DNA from: Dyella nitratireducens | GTDB lineage: Bacteria; Pseudomonadota; Gammaproteobacteria; Xanthomonadales; Rhodanobacteraceae | Direction: 5' to 3' | NCBI RefSeq assembly: GCF_014642835.1 | Contig: NZ_BMJA01000006.1 | Span: forward strand, 230,405 to 294,404 | Length of the DNA: 64,000 nucleotides | Shown here: positions 23,371 through 35,743 of the stretch, one piece after another | Numbering within the stretch: the stretch's first letter is position 1 | How the letters are laid out: each line of letters begins with the position of its first letter | Position numbers and translations under genes: made by a program | The notes under the pieces: generated by a model | Databases searched by the model: none | Told to the model about the DNA's origin: nothing | Seen by the model: the letters and a program-made list of their open reading frames with translations, nothing else

Positions 23371-25386
23371 GTGAATGAGCTGGCCGCCGCATCACCGACG
23401 GTGACCGCCGCACTCGGCCTGGTGCTGGCCTGGTTGCTCGTGGGCGGGCTCGGTTTGGTGCGTCCGAACAAGACCGGCTGGATCGCCCACGTCTTGTTTC
23501 CATTGGGTGCCGTTATCGCACTCGGCGTTGCTGCGATCGGCACCACGACGTGGCTGCCTGCCTTCGTGACGCAGCAGATGGTGTTGCCGCTCGGACTTCC
23601 GGACTTGCCATTTCATGTGCGGCTGGATGCGCTGTCGGGATTTTTCCTGGTGCTGCTGGGCGTAGCCGGTACGGGCATTTCGATCTTCTCGGCTGGCTAT
23701 TTCCGCGCGGGCGAAGGCACGGCGCCGGGCCTTTTGTGTCTGCAGTACCACGTGTTTCTCGCCAGCATGGCGATGGTCACGCTGGCTGACGATGCTTATC
23801 TGTTCATGGTCGCCTGGGAAACCATGGCGCTGAGTTCCTATTTCCTCGTCACCACCCAACATCGCTTGCCCGAGATCCGACGCGCCGGTTTTCTCTACTT
23901 GTTGATGGCTCACGTCGGCGCGCTCGGGATTCTGCTGTGCTTTGGCGTCTTGCATGGCGGCAGTTGGTCCATGACGTTCGACGCCATGCGTGCCGGCACG
24001 CTCACGCCGTTCTGGATGAGCATGGCGTTCCTGTTGGCCCTGTTCGGGTTCGGCGCCAAGGCGGGGCTGGTGCCGCTGCACGTATGGTTGCCTGAAGCGC
24101 ACCCGGCAGCACCATCGCCGGTGTCGGCGATGATGAGTGGCCTGATGCTCAAGACGGCGATCTACGGCCTGTTACGCGTGGGCCTGGATGTGCTGCCTAT
24201 TGGCCCCTGGTGGTGGGGCACGCTCACGCTTGCGTTGGGTCTGGGCACGGCACTCTACGGCGTCGTCTTTGCGGCGGTGCAGACCGACATGAAGCGGCTG
24301 TTGGCGTATTCGTCGATCGAAAATATCGGTCTGATCATGGCAGGCATCGGCCTGGTCCTGATCTGCCGCTGCTTCGATATGCATGTGCTGGCTGCGTTGG
24401 CGTTGGCCGCGGTGCTGATCCACAGCTTCAACCACGCGCTCTTCAAAAGTTTGTTGTTCCTGGCGACCGGTTCGGTGATGCACGCGACCGGTGAACGCAG
24501 CCTGGGCAAGCTGGGTGGATTGATTCGACGCATGCCATGGGTCGCGGCTTTTGCTCTTGTCGGCGCGCTTGCGATTGCCGGGTTGCCTCCGCTCAACGGC
24601 TTTATCTCCGAATGGCTGCTGTTGCAGGCCTTTCTGCAAACGCCTCACATCCCCCATGCCTTCCTCAACATGATCGTTCCGCTGGGTGCGGCGGTCGTAT
24701 CGTTGGCAGCGGCGCTGGCTGGTTACGTGATGGTCAAGTTCTATGGCGTGATCTTTCTTGGCCAGCATCGCGAGAACACGCTAGTCACAGCCCACGACGC
24801 CAGTGGCCTTGAACGAATCGGGCTGGCCTGGTTGGCGCTGGTCTGCATCCTGATCGGCGCATTCCCTCAAATCGCGTTAGATGCCGTGGGGCATGTCACG
24901 CAGCTTTTGGTAGGCGCTGCCGCGCAACGTGGACCGTCGTGGTGGTGGATCACGCCGGTGGCGACCCATCAGGTGTCCTACAGCGGCTTGTGGTTCTGGA
25001 TGGGATTGCTGGTTGTGACGGGTGTGACATTTATTTTCGTACGACGCTTTTATCGCGGGCGTGTCCGCCGAACGGCAGCGTGGGATTGTGGCTATCCTTG
25101 GCAGACACCACGCATGCAGGATTCCGCGGAAGGGTTTGGTCAACCCATCCGTCATCTCTTTGGTCCGATCTTCAAGATCGAGCGTGAATTGCCTCGACCT
25201 TCCGACGCCGCGCCACGGTATCGCATCCAGATCGATGATCGCGTCTGGCTGGCGTGCTACCAGCCGCTCGGCCGCGTGCTTCAACGTGTCACGGAAAACC
25301 TCGCCGTGCTGCAAGGGGGGCGGCTGGCCGTCTACCTGCTTTACAGCTTCCTCACCTTGATCGTCCTCTTGGTATGCGTGCTATGA
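23371..25386 (+). CDS. hyfB: HyfB-like antiporter subunit (hydrogenase-4/Ehr complex)
   Basis: A 671-residue membrane protein of the Mrp/NuoL/NuoN antiporter family, one of the ion-translocating arms of a complex-I-like machine. About 14-16 hydrophobic segments are visible. The family residues are present: AWETMALSSYFL (Glu of TM5), GFGAKAGLVPLHVWLPEAHPAAPSPVSAMMSG (Lys of TM7 and the conserved loop), RLLAYSSIENIGLI and FNHALFKSLLFL (Lys of TM12). GTG 23371 has GGGGGA 9 bases upstream. First gene of a six-gene operon; the stop overlaps the next ATG. Confidence 0.9.
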   Translation: MNELAAASPTVTAALGLVLAWLLVGGLGLVRPNKTGWIAHVLFPLGAVIALGVAAIGTTTWLPAFVTQQMVLPLGLPDLPFHVRLDALSGFFLVLLGVAGTGISIFSAGYFRAGEGTAPGLLCLQYHVFLASMAMVTLADDAYLFMVAWETMALSSYFLVTTQHRLPEIRRAGFLYLLMAHVGALGILLCFGVLHGGSWSMTFDAMRAGTLTPFWMSMAFLLALFGFGAKAGLVPLHVWLPEAHPAAPSPVSAMMSGLMLKTAIYGLLRVGLDVLPIGPWWWGTLTLALGLGTALYGVVFAAVQTDMKRLLAYSSIENIGLIMAGIGLVLICRCFDMHVLAALALAAVLIHSFNHALFKSLLFLATGSVMHATGERSLGKLGGLIRRMPWVAAFALVGALAIAGLPPLNGFISEWLLLQAFLQTPHIPHAFLNMIVPLGAAVVSLAAALAGYVMVKFYGVIFLGQHRENTLVTAHDASGLERIGLAWLALVCILIGAFPQIALDAVGHVTQLLVGAAAQRGPSWWWITPVATHQVSYSGLWFWMGLLVVTGVTFIFVRRFYRGRVRRTAAWDCGYPWQTPRMQDSAEGFGQPIRHLFGPIFKIERELPRPSDAAPRYRIQIDDRVWLACYQPLGRVLQRVTENLAVLQGGRLAVYLLYSFLTLIVLLVCVL

Positions 25387-26336
25387 CGACGGCCGTTTAT
25401 CTCTGGCAAGTCGGCGTATGTCTGGTAGCCACCGGCCTGGCACCGTTGTTCGCCGGCTGGGTGGGGCAATGCCGGGCGATGCTTCAGAATCGCGCCGCAC
25501 CACCCGTGTGGCAGCCCTATCGCATGCTGCGAAAGCTGTTCCACAAGGAGGCCACCTTGGCCACCGATGCCTCCTGGCTTTTCCGCAGCGCCCCCTACGT
25601 CGTGTTTGCCGTCATGGTCCTGGCCGCCGCGATCATTCCTTCGCTGACGACACAGCTCCCGGTGGCGCGTGTCGCGGATGCGATTGCATTGGTGGGATTG
25701 TTCGCAACCGCGCGTGTCTTCATGGCGCTGGCCGCGATGGATATCGGCACGGCCTTTGGCACCCTGGGGGCACGACGCGAAATGATGATGGGCTTCCTCA
25801 CCGAGCCCGCGTTGCTGATGGTGTTGTTCAATGCCTTCCTGATGGCCGGGACGACGGCTCTGCCGGCGATCGTGCAAAGCACGCTCACGCCATCGCACGC
25901 GATGCTCCATCCCAGCCTGGCCTTTGCCGCTGTCGCCTTTGTGATGGTGCTGCTGGCTGAAAATGCACGATTGCCGATCGACAACCCGTCCACCCATCTT
26001 GAACTGACGATGATCCACGAGGCGATGGTGCTGGAATATTCCGCGCGCCATCTGGCATTGATGGAGTGGGCCTCGTGGCTGAAGCTGTTCAACTACGCCT
26101 GCATTGGTTTCACACTGTTCATGCCTTGGGGCATCGCCACACAGAGTGTCAGCGTCGGAGGCATGGCATTCGCACTGCTAGCTCTCGTCGCCAAATTGTT
26201 GGTCGCGGGGAGCGCCTTAGCTCTCTTCGAAACGACGTCGGCAAAATTACGCCTGTTCCGTGCGCCAGAGTTCCTCACGATGGCGTTTCTATTGGCCGTT
26301 CTCGGTTTGCTCGTGCACCTCTTGCTGGAAGGCTGA
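25383..26336 (+). CDS. hyfC: HyfC/NuoH-like membrane subunit
   Basis: A 317-residue polytopic membrane protein of the NuoH/HycD/HyfC group, which links the soluble arm to the antiporter subunits. Conserved acidic stretches facing the quinone/proton channel in the family are present: AENARLPIDNPSTHLELTMIHEAMVLEYS (about 204-232). Eight hydrophobic segments are seen. ATG 25383 overlaps the hyfB stop by ATGA. The presence of this subunit together with HyfB, E, F, G and I shows a complete membrane complex. Confidence 0.9.
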   Translation: MTTAVYLWQVGVCLVATGLAPLFAGWVGQCRAMLQNRAAPPVWQPYRMLRKLFHKEATLATDASWLFRSAPYVVFAVMVLAAAIIPSLTTQLPVARVADAIALVGLFATARVFMALAAMDIGTAFGTLGARREMMMGFLTEPALLMVLFNAFLMAGTTALPAIVQSTLTPSHAMLHPSLAFAAVAFVMVLLAENARLPIDNPSTHLELTMIHEAMVLEYSARHLALMEWASWLKLFNYACIGFTLFMPWGIATQSVSVGGMAFALLALVAKLLVAGSALALFETTSAKLRLFRAPEFLTMAFLLAVLGLLVHLLLEG

Positions 26337-26339
26337 GCC

Positions 26340-27005
26340 ATGCCTGCACCGACCTTTGCCACTCAAGTACTGCAAACGCTTGCCGGTGCGCTGCTGTTGA
26401 TCGCCTTTGCCATGCTGGCCGAACGGCGAAGCCGTCGCCTGGTCACGCTGCTCATCTGGCAAGGGGCGGTGTTGGTCACATCCACGCTGCTGGTCGCGGT
26501 GACCGCGCATCTTTCTCACCTGTTCTTTTCCGCGATGCTCACCTTGGTGCTGAAAGTCGGCGTACTGCCGTGGATTCTGCTGCGATTGATGCATCGACTC
26601 GGCATTGAGCGCGACAACGAGCCGCTGGTGAATGTACCGACGTTGATGTTGGTCGGCCTAGGAGCGGTCATTTTTGCCTTCGGCCTGGCGCAGCCGATCA
26701 CGGCGCTCGCCACGACCGTCATCCGGCAAACCTTGGGGATCGCGTTAGCCGTGATTCTGCTGGCGCTGCTGATGATCCTTGCACGCCGGAAGGCGTTTAC
26801 GCAGGTGATTGGATTCCTGGCCTTGGAGAATGGTTTGTTCTTTGCCGCGACCACCACCACCTACGGCATGCCGATGGTGGTGGAGTTGGGCATTGCACTG
26901 GATGTGTTGGTTGGCGTCTTCATCTTCGGCGTCTTCTTTTTTCATATCCGGGAACAGTTCGACAGCCTGGACCTGCATCATCTCGAATCGCTCAAGGAGG
27001 ATTGA
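26340..27005 (+). CDS. hyfE: HyfE-like membrane subunit
   Basis: A 221-residue protein with about seven membrane segments, matching hydrogenase-4 component E, whose N-terminal half resembles NuoK/MrpC. TLVLKVGVLPWILLRLM (about 63-79) and GFLALENGLFFAATTTTYGMP (about 159-179) are the recognisable family stretches, the latter with the NuoK-type membrane Glu. It starts three bases after hyfC and ends one base before hyfF. Confidence 0.88.
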   Translation: MPAPTFATQVLQTLAGALLLIAFAMLAERRSRRLVTLLIWQGAVLVTSTLLVAVTAHLSHLFFSAMLTLVLKVGVLPWILLRLMHRLGIERDNEPLVNVPTLMLVGLGAVIFAFGLAQPITALATTVIRQTLGIALAVILLALLMILARRKAFTQVIGFLALENGLFFAATTTTYGMPMVVELGIALDVLVGVFIFGVFFFHIREQFDSLDLHHLESLKED

Positions 27006-27006
27006 C

Positions 27007-28461
27007 GTGGAGATTGCACTGGTCGTGGGTTTCCCCCTGATCGGCGCGGCGCTGCTGGCCGTGATCGGTGCGCAGCGCTATGCCGCCGAGGTCAATGTGG
27101 CGATCAGCTTGGCGACTTTGCTGGCGGCGGCTGCGCTGGTCATCCGCGTCATCCGGGGCGGCGCGATGAGCGCGTTCGACGAGCAATGCTTTATCGATCC
27201 GTTCAACGTGTTCCTGGTGGCACTGACGGCACTGGTCGGTTTCACCACCTCGGTGTTCTCACGCCCCTACATGCGTATCGAAGCGGCACACGGGCACGTG
27301 ACCACAGGACGGCTTCGGCTTTACCACAGCATGTACCAGTTGTTCATGACCGCCATGCTGGTGGCCCTGACCACCAACAACCTGGGGTTTCTCTGGGTGG
27401 CCATGGAAGCGGCCACGTTGTCGACCGTGTTGTTGGTGTCGTTGTATCGCACCCGAGCCAGCATCGAAGCAGCGTGGAAGTATTTCATTCTCTGTGGCGT
27501 CGGCATCGCCCTGGCGCTGTTCGGCACGATCCTGGTGTACGTGGCCGCCGAAGGACGGTTGGGCGGCAACGGCATGACCGCGCTGTTGTGGACGCATCTC
27601 AATGCGGTCAAGGGTCAGTTGGAACCGACGGTGATCGGACTGGCCTTCGTGTTTCTGTTGGTGGGTTACGGTACCAAGGTGGGATTGGCACCGCTGCACA
27701 ACTGGCTGCCCGACGCCCATGCGGAAGGTCCCACGCCCGTTTCGGCCGTCTTGTCGGGACTTCTTCTCAACGTGGCGCTCTATGCGGTCCTGCGCTGCAA
27801 GATCATCACGGACGGCGCACTGCATTCGGCGTTGCCTGGCCGCATGCTGATGGGCTTCGGCCTGCTTTCCACAGTGTGGGCAACGTTCTTTCTCTGGCGC
27901 CAACGCGATATCAAGCGGCTGTTCGCGTACTCGTCCATTGAGCATATGGGCATCATGACCTTCGCCTTCGGCATGGGCGGTCCGATCGCGAGCTTCGCGG
28001 GACTCCTGCACATGACCGTGCACTCGTTGACGAAATCGGCCATCTTTTTCGCAGCCGGACACGCGACGCAAACAGCCGGTACGCAACGCATGGACGGTAT
28101 ACGAGGATTGCTTGCCGTCCATCCGAGTGTGGGCTGGGGATTGATGCTCGGCGCGCTGGCCATTCTCGGCATGCCGCCATTTGGTGTCTTTGCCAGCGAG
28201 TATCTGGTGCTGACAACGGCGATGCGCGATCACCCGTGGGCCACGCCGATCCTGCTCATCGCGCTCGCCATCGCTTTCGCGGCGATCTTCGGGCGCATGC
28301 AACCGATGGTGTTCGGTGACACGCAGGCACCACCGCTACCGCATCCACCGTCGCTGCTACCGGTCTTCGTTCACTTGATTCTCGTGCTGGCTCTGGGGAT
28401 CTGGATTCCTCCCGCACTTGCACAGTGGTACCGCCTGGCGGCTCACTTATTCACGGAGTGA
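27007..28461 (+). CDS. hyfF: HyfF-like antiporter subunit
   Basis: A 484-residue second antiporter-type subunit (NuoL/NuoN family). Key residues: WVAMEAATLSTVLLV (TM5 Glu), GYGTKVGLAPLHNWLPDAHAEGPTPVSAVLSG (TM7 Lys), RLFAYSSIEHMGIM and HSLTKSAIFFAAGH (TM12 Lys). AAGGAGG 7 bases before the GTG at 27007 fixes the start. Two antiporter subunits predict two proton- or sodium-pumping channels in the complex. Confidence 0.9.
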   Translation: MEIALVVGFPLIGAALLAVIGAQRYAAEVNVAISLATLLAAAALVIRVIRGGAMSAFDEQCFIDPFNVFLVALTALVGFTTSVFSRPYMRIEAAHGHVTTGRLRLYHSMYQLFMTAMLVALTTNNLGFLWVAMEAATLSTVLLVSLYRTRASIEAAWKYFILCGVGIALALFGTILVYVAAEGRLGGNGMTALLWTHLNAVKGQLEPTVIGLAFVFLLVGYGTKVGLAPLHNWLPDAHAEGPTPVSAVLSGLLLNVALYAVLRCKIITDGALHSALPGRMLMGFGLLSTVWATFFLWRQRDIKRLFAYSSIEHMGIMTFAFGMGGPIASFAGLLHMTVHSLTKSAIFFAAGHATQTAGTQRMDGIRGLLAVHPSVGWGLMLGALAILGMPPFGVFASEYLVLTTAMRDHPWATPILLIALAIAFAAIFGRMQPMVFGDTQAPPLPHPPSLLPVFVHLILVLALGIWIPPALAQWYRLAAHLFTE

Positions 28462-28465
28462 TGGC

Positions 28466-30010
28466 ATGTCACTAGACGTTATGACACGTGAAGGCATGCC
28501 ACTGCCCGCGAACGTCCCCGCGCGGCGACTGATCGTGGACGCCCATCAATGGACCGCCGTCGCCCAACAGTTGCACGAGGCCGGCGCGTACCTGCTCGCG
28601 TTGTGGGGCACCGACGAACGGGATCGCAGTGGCTTGTTCCGCGTTTTCGCGGCCTTTCTCGCGTCGGACCACGTGGTGGTGCTCCAGCATGCGATGGCAG
28701 GCGATCGTCCGGTCTATCCCTCGCTGGGTCGGTGGTATCCCGTCGCGATCCGTTTGCAACGCGCCATCTACGATCTGCTCGGTCTGGAATCGGATGACGG
28801 CGATACACGGCCTTGGCTACGCCATAGCGGTTGGCCAGAAGATCGTTTTCCTTTACGCAAGGACGTCAGTGCTGCCGCCACCTATCCGAATAGGCCACGA
28901 CCGTATCCGTTTGTGCCGGTCAACGGAGAGGGCGTGCATGAAATTCCGGTCGGCCCGATTCACGCGGGCACTATCGAACCGGGTCATTTTCGGTTTTCCG
29001 TGGTGGGCGAAAAGGTACTGCGCCTGGAAGAGCGTCTTGGCTATACCCACAAAGGTGTCGCCAAGCGTTTCGAAGCATTGTCTTTGCTGGACGGCCACCG
29101 GCTCGCTGCCCGCGTCAGCGGCGATAGTGCCGTGGCCTTTTCATGGGCCTACTGCGCGGCGGTGGAGGCCATCACGGGTACCACCGTGTCGCCGCGCACA
29201 GCCTATCTGCGCGCACTGGCGCTTGAGCGGGAACGTATCGCCAACCATTTGGGCGATTTGGGAGCCCTTGGCAACGACGCCGGACTCGCCTTCGGCCTGA
29301 TGCAGTTTTCGGCGCTGAAAGAGCGCTTGCTGCGTTTGAATCAAGACGTCTTCAATCAGCGCTACCTGATGGACTATGTCATCCCGGGGGGTGTGCAGTC
29401 GGATGTGGGACCACGCTTGATTCGCCTGTTATTGGACGAAGCCGCAGACATCGAACGCGATGTAGTAGCGTTGCGCGCGATCTACGACGAACACACAGGA
29501 CTACAGGATCGCTTCAAGGACGCCGGACAACTCACCCCGTCGATCGCGAAAGCACAGGGGGCGCTTGGACTGGTGGCGCGCGCCTCCGGCATCGAGCGAG
29601 ATCTGCGCGTGAGCATGCCTTGGGCGCCTTACGACGATCTGCGTCCTGCCTGGGTGTTGCGGGTCGAAGGTGATGTCGCGGCACGGGTCCAGGTGCGTTT
29701 CGATGAAGTCATGGAATCCCTGCGACTCAGTCGGCTCCTGCTCGAAAAATTGCCTCGGGGTTCGGTATCGACGGCGATCCTTGCCGTCAAGGCAGAGCGG
29801 ATCGGCCTCGGTGTCATTGAAGGCTGGCGCGGACCGGTAATGGTAGCGCTCGAAGCGGAGGAATCGTTTGCGATCCGCCGTTGTCACGTACATGACCCCT
29901 CCTGGCAGAACTGGCCGCTGATCGAGCATGCGATTATCGGCAACATCGTGCCGGATTTTCCGCTTATCAATAAGTCGTTCAACCTTTCCTACAGCGGCCA
30001 CGACGGGTGA
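28466..30010 (+). CDS. hyfG: HyfG-like large subunit without NiFe ligands
   Basis: A 514-residue fusion of a NuoC-like N-terminal domain (about 1-150) and a NuoD/hydrogenase large-subunit domain (about 160-514), as in HycE/HyfG. In group 4 hydrogenases the NuoD-like part binds the NiFe centre with an N-terminal CGxCG and a C-terminal CxxC. Here the first site reads RVSGDSAVAFS, with serines at 218 and 221 in place of the cysteines, and the C-terminus reads NLSYSGHDG with no cysteine. All four ligands are lost, so hydrogen chemistry is not expected. GGAG precedes the ATG. This fits the Ehr type, whose electron partner is not known. Confidence 0.88.
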   Translation: MSLDVMTREGMPLPANVPARRLIVDAHQWTAVAQQLHEAGAYLLALWGTDERDRSGLFRVFAAFLASDHVVVLQHAMAGDRPVYPSLGRWYPVAIRLQRAIYDLLGLESDDGDTRPWLRHSGWPEDRFPLRKDVSAAATYPNRPRPYPFVPVNGEGVHEIPVGPIHAGTIEPGHFRFSVVGEKVLRLEERLGYTHKGVAKRFEALSLLDGHRLAARVSGDSAVAFSWAYCAAVEAITGTTVSPRTAYLRALALERERIANHLGDLGALGNDAGLAFGLMQFSALKERLLRLNQDVFNQRYLMDYVIPGGVQSDVGPRLIRLLLDEAADIERDVVALRAIYDEHTGLQDRFKDAGQLTPSIAKAQGALGLVARASGIERDLRVSMPWAPYDDLRPAWVLRVEGDVAARVQVRFDEVMESLRLSRLLLEKLPRGSVSTAILAVKAERIGLGVIEGWRGPVMVALEAEESFAIRRCHVHDPSWQNWPLIEHAIIGNIVPDFPLINKSFNLSYSGHDG

Positions 30011-30017
30011 ACCCATC

Positions 30018-30542
30018 ATGCTCGATATCCTGAAGCGTATCCGCCGTACCGGGATGCTCAGCGAGGCGTTGCCGGAGCTGGGCGAGCACGAGGTCCATGT
30101 TCAACGTATTCATGCGCGCCTTCATCGCGTGTTCGGGCGCGCATTGCGCATCCGCCACATAGATGCCGGCTCCTGCAACGGCTGCGAACTGGAAATCCAG
30201 GCGCTCACCAATCCGTATTACAACCTCGAAGGTGCGGGCATTGCTTTTGTAGCGAGCCCGAGGCATGCCGATGTACTTCTGGTAACCGGCCCGGTGTCCG
30301 TCAACATGGAAGAAGCGCTAACGCGGGCCTATGACGTCATGCCCGATCCCAAATGGGTGATCGCGGTCGGCGATTGCGGTGCTTGCGGCGGGATTTTCGG
30401 GGCCAGCTACGCCTCCCGTGGACGCGTGAGCGACGTCATTCCAGTCGACGCAACGGTATCAGGCTGTCCACCGACACCTCAGGCATTGCTACATGGCTTG
30501 CTACTTATCACGCGTCATCCAAAGCCACCAAGGGGCACATGA
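30018..30542 (+). CDS. hyfI: HyfI/NuoB-like Fe-S small subunit
   Basis: A 174-residue subunit carrying the proximal [4Fe-4S] cluster (N2 equivalent). The ligands are all present: C53 and C56 in SCNGCE, C120 in GDCGACGG and C150 in SGCPP. This is the CxxC form used by hydrogenase small subunits rather than the adjacent CC of NuoB. The retained cluster contrasts with the lost NiFe site of the large subunit. No ferredoxin-like HyfA or HyfH gene and no hydrogenase maturation gene follows, so the electron donor must come from elsewhere. Confidence 0.92.
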   Translation: MLDILKRIRRTGMLSEALPELGEHEVHVQRIHARLHRVFGRALRIRHIDAGSCNGCELEIQALTNPYYNLEGAGIAFVASPRHADVLLVTGPVSVNMEEALTRAYDVMPDPKWVIAVGDCGACGGIFGASYASRGRVSDVIPVDATVSGCPPTPQALLHGLLLITRHPKPPRGT

Positions 30543-30604
30543 AATAGACGCGACCACACGGGGCGTTCCAGTGACTTCCTAGATCGATGACAGGAGATCG
30601 GGAA

Positions 30605-30853
30605 TTGGCAGCAACCTTTACATGGTTAATAGTCATCGTTGACAGCGTCACGGCGATCGTATTTCTTCGTATCGGTCACGTGACCGCGTATCGCGCCCTG
30701 ACGATCACGGGTGCCGCGCTCATGGGTGCAACCGTATTCGTGCTCAGTGCGAATCTTTTCGACAATTCCGACCTGGCTTCATGGGGCTACGTCCTGGGCG
30801 GCGTGGCCTGCTTCATCGGCTTGTGGTTGATTGCCCGCCCATCGAAACGATAG
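30605..30853 (+). CDS. Small three-helix membrane protein
   Basis: An 82-88-residue hydrophobic protein with about three membrane segments (FTWLIVIVDSVTAIVFL, ALTITGAALMGATVFVLSA, WGYVLGGVACFIGLWLIA). AGGAGA is well placed for the TTG at 30605; an in-frame ATG at 30587 overlaps that site and is the alternative start. It lies 62 bases after the complex operon in the same direction and could be an accessory subunit or an unrelated gene. No family recognised. Confidence 0.5.
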   Translation: MAATFTWLIVIVDSVTAIVFLRIGHVTAYRALTITGAALMGATVFVLSANLFDNSDLASWGYVLGGVACFIGLWLIARPSKR

Positions 30854-31010
30854 GCCTTGGATGGAGTTACTTGATCACACCACGGGATGACGACCCAACA
30901 AGTGATCCATTGCCTTCTTGAGATTGCCACCCAGAAATCTTCCGGATCATCTGGATGGCTAATCGCACGAAGGCCCGCTGCTACACCTTAAGCGGATACC
31001 CCGTTGGAAA

Positions 31011-32840
<1,830 letters not shown>

Positions 32841-33042
32841 GGTCGATTTCCTATAAGCGAGCTACGTGAAGGCGGCGACTTTGACGAGCAGCCGTTTCGA
32901 CAGGCTTTCGGCCTTTGGGTTCACTGCTGACGAGACTACGTCTCGCCTTCGCGTGATGGAAGGCGTTGTTGGTATTTGCATCGAGACAAATTGACAGGGA
33001 TCAACGCTGCCCATCTTTGCCGGAAGGGCAGTGAGAAAATCG

Positions 33043-34413
<1,371 letters not shown>

Positions 34414-34504
34414 GAAGGCTCCGTAGGCGGGGCTGGGATATGAAGGGCAATCATAACGGAGCGAGGCGTAAACGCGGCTTGCAACGAGGTGTTTCCGGAA
34501 AACA

Positions 34505-34537
34505 AAAACCCCGGAACGTTTCCGCTCCGGGGCTTTT
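34505..34537 (-). terminator. Rho-independent terminator after the DUF465 gene
   Basis: Stem CCCCGGA / TCCGGGG (34509-34532) around ACGTTTCCGC. In the leftward direction it is followed by GTTTTTGTTTT; a T-run on the other strand makes it potentially bidirectional. It lies 14 bases after the DUF465 stop. Confidence 0.85.
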
Positions 34538-34550
34538 TTGATTCGTACGC

Positions 34551-34784
34551 TCAATGAATATGCTGTCGAGCGTGATAGTCGTCCCACATGCGCTGCAGGC
34601 GTTCTTTGATTTGTAACTTTTCTTTTTTCATCGAACTGAGGGTCATGTCGTCAACAGGGAGTACGCCGATTTCGGCATTGTCCACCTTGCTGTTGAGCTC
34701 CGTGTGCTTTTGATAGAGCCGACGAAACTCGGCGTCGGCTTTTTTCAGGGCTTCGACAGCGTCACGCTGCTGATCTTCGAACAT
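34551..34784 (-). CDS. YdcH-family (DUF465) protein
   Basis: A 77-residue all-helical protein of the DUF465/YdcH family, function unknown. Typical features are the long helix FRRLYQKHTELNSKVDNAE and the LSSMKKEKLQIKERLQRMW block near the C-terminus. GAGGAGG about 8 bases upstream fixes the ATG at 34784. It stands alone behind its own promoter region and ends in a strong terminator. Confidence 0.9.
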   Translation of the reverse strand: MFEDQQRDAVEALKKADAEFRRLYQKHTELNSKVDNAEIGVLPVDDMTLSSMKKEKLQIKERLQRMWDDYHARQHIH

Positions 34785-35095
34785 GATCCAACCTCCTCGC
34801 AGTAAAACTGCAGTCGCCCGCATGGGGCGCTTGAGAACAAAAGCAAACCACGCGCACAACCAAAATCCGCCTCCCTGATGCAGGGAACGGATGCAGGAAT
34901 GTGGACAGGTAGGCGCATGATTCAGTCGGTAGGCCGCGGCAGCTGAAGGGCCGCAGCGACATCGACCCTACTCCCCACTTCGTGGGGGCACAAGGCCCCC
35001 TCGGGAGGGCGCATGGGAGCGTGGGATGTAGTCAAAAACCCGTAAAACGGGTCGGGCCGGACGGCCCCTTCCCCGTTGGGAAGGAGCCGTTTTGA
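34785..35095. other. 311-bp intergenic stretch with terminator-like hairpins
   Basis: No gene. The left part is the upstream region of the DUF465 gene. Around 34990-35010 a GGGGGC/GCCCCC pair can fold. The right end holds GGCC..GGAAGG hairpins and the terminator of the DUF4398 pair at 35031-35053. Confidence 0.55.
35031..35053 (-). terminator. Rho-independent terminator of the DUF4398 pair
   Basis: Leftward reading gives ACCCG-TTTT-ACGGGT followed by TTTTGAC, 43 bases after the stop of the 215-residue gene. A second GC-rich hairpin (35060-35092) lies between. Confidence 0.7.
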
Positions 35096-35743
35096 TTACT
35101 TGCCCCCGCCCGAGCTATTGCTTGGCGAGGACTGATCCTGCATCTGCGAACGCAGCGCCTTGGCGGCCTTGGCAGCCAGGTCGGCCTGGCGTCTAGCGGC
35201 GGCTGCCACCCTGCTTTGCGCCGCCGCCAGCTTGCGAGCCTGCTCGGCTTCGGCTTTGGCCTGGGCTGCCTGATCCGCGGCTTCCTGGCCTTGCGCCTGC
35301 AGCCGCATGGTCTCCTGCTGAGAGATCTGATACTGCATGCGTTGGATGTCGAGCTGCTGCTGCGCGGAGGTGGCGTCGATACGGCTGCGCTCCAGCTGCA
35401 GTTGGGCGTTTTCCTGGTCGAGCTGGTTGAGCTGACGCTGGGACGCCTGTAACTGGGCTTCGGCCTTGGCCTGGTCGACCCGGCGCTGGGCGATGTACAG
35501 CGCATGCGGCCGCTCGCGCGAACTAGCCTGGGTCAGCTGGCTGATGGCTTCCCGGGCCAGGGCCTGGTCGGCCTGGGCATAGGTGCCCAGGGTCGGGTCG
35601 GCGGCCAGCTGATTCAAGTTATTGGTAAGTCGGTCGACATCCATGTCGTCCTTGCGCGCTTGTACAGCGGCACTGGCGAACACGGCCAATAGCGACACGG
35701 CGATGATCGACAAACGGTGCTTCTTGAACATGATGTTCTTCAT
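35096..35743 (-). CDS. Periplasmic coiled-coil protein (DUF4398-like)
   Basis: A 215-residue exported protein. The signal peptide covers about 1-29 (LSIIAVSLLAVFASAAVQA). The rest is almost entirely helical, rich in Ala, Gln and Glu (heptad-like from about 90 to 200: QLQLERSRIDATSAQQQLDIQRM, then an Ala/Lys-rich tail), ending in a Ser/Gly tail. It resembles the N-terminal half of DUF4398/OmpA-type envelope proteins but has no OmpA peptidoglycan-binding domain. Its ATG overlaps the TAA of the upstream lipoprotein gene (TAATG), so the two are made together and may form one envelope structure. Confidence 0.7.
   Translation of the reverse strand: MKNIMFKKHRLSIIAVSLLAVFASAAVQARKDDMDVDRLTNNLNQLAADPTLGTYAQADQALAREAISQLTQASSRERPHALYIAQRRVDQAKAEAQLQASQRQLNQLDQENAQLQLERSRIDATSAQQQLDIQRMQYQISQQETMRLQAQGQEAADQAAQAKAEAEQARKLAAAQSRVAAAARRQADLAAKAAKALRSQMQDQSSPSNSSGGGK

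Noticed and set aside
23371..30542. Functional NiFe hydrogenase 4
   Set aside because: All four NiFe cysteines of the large subunit are replaced, and no maturation genes or HyfA/HyfH are present.
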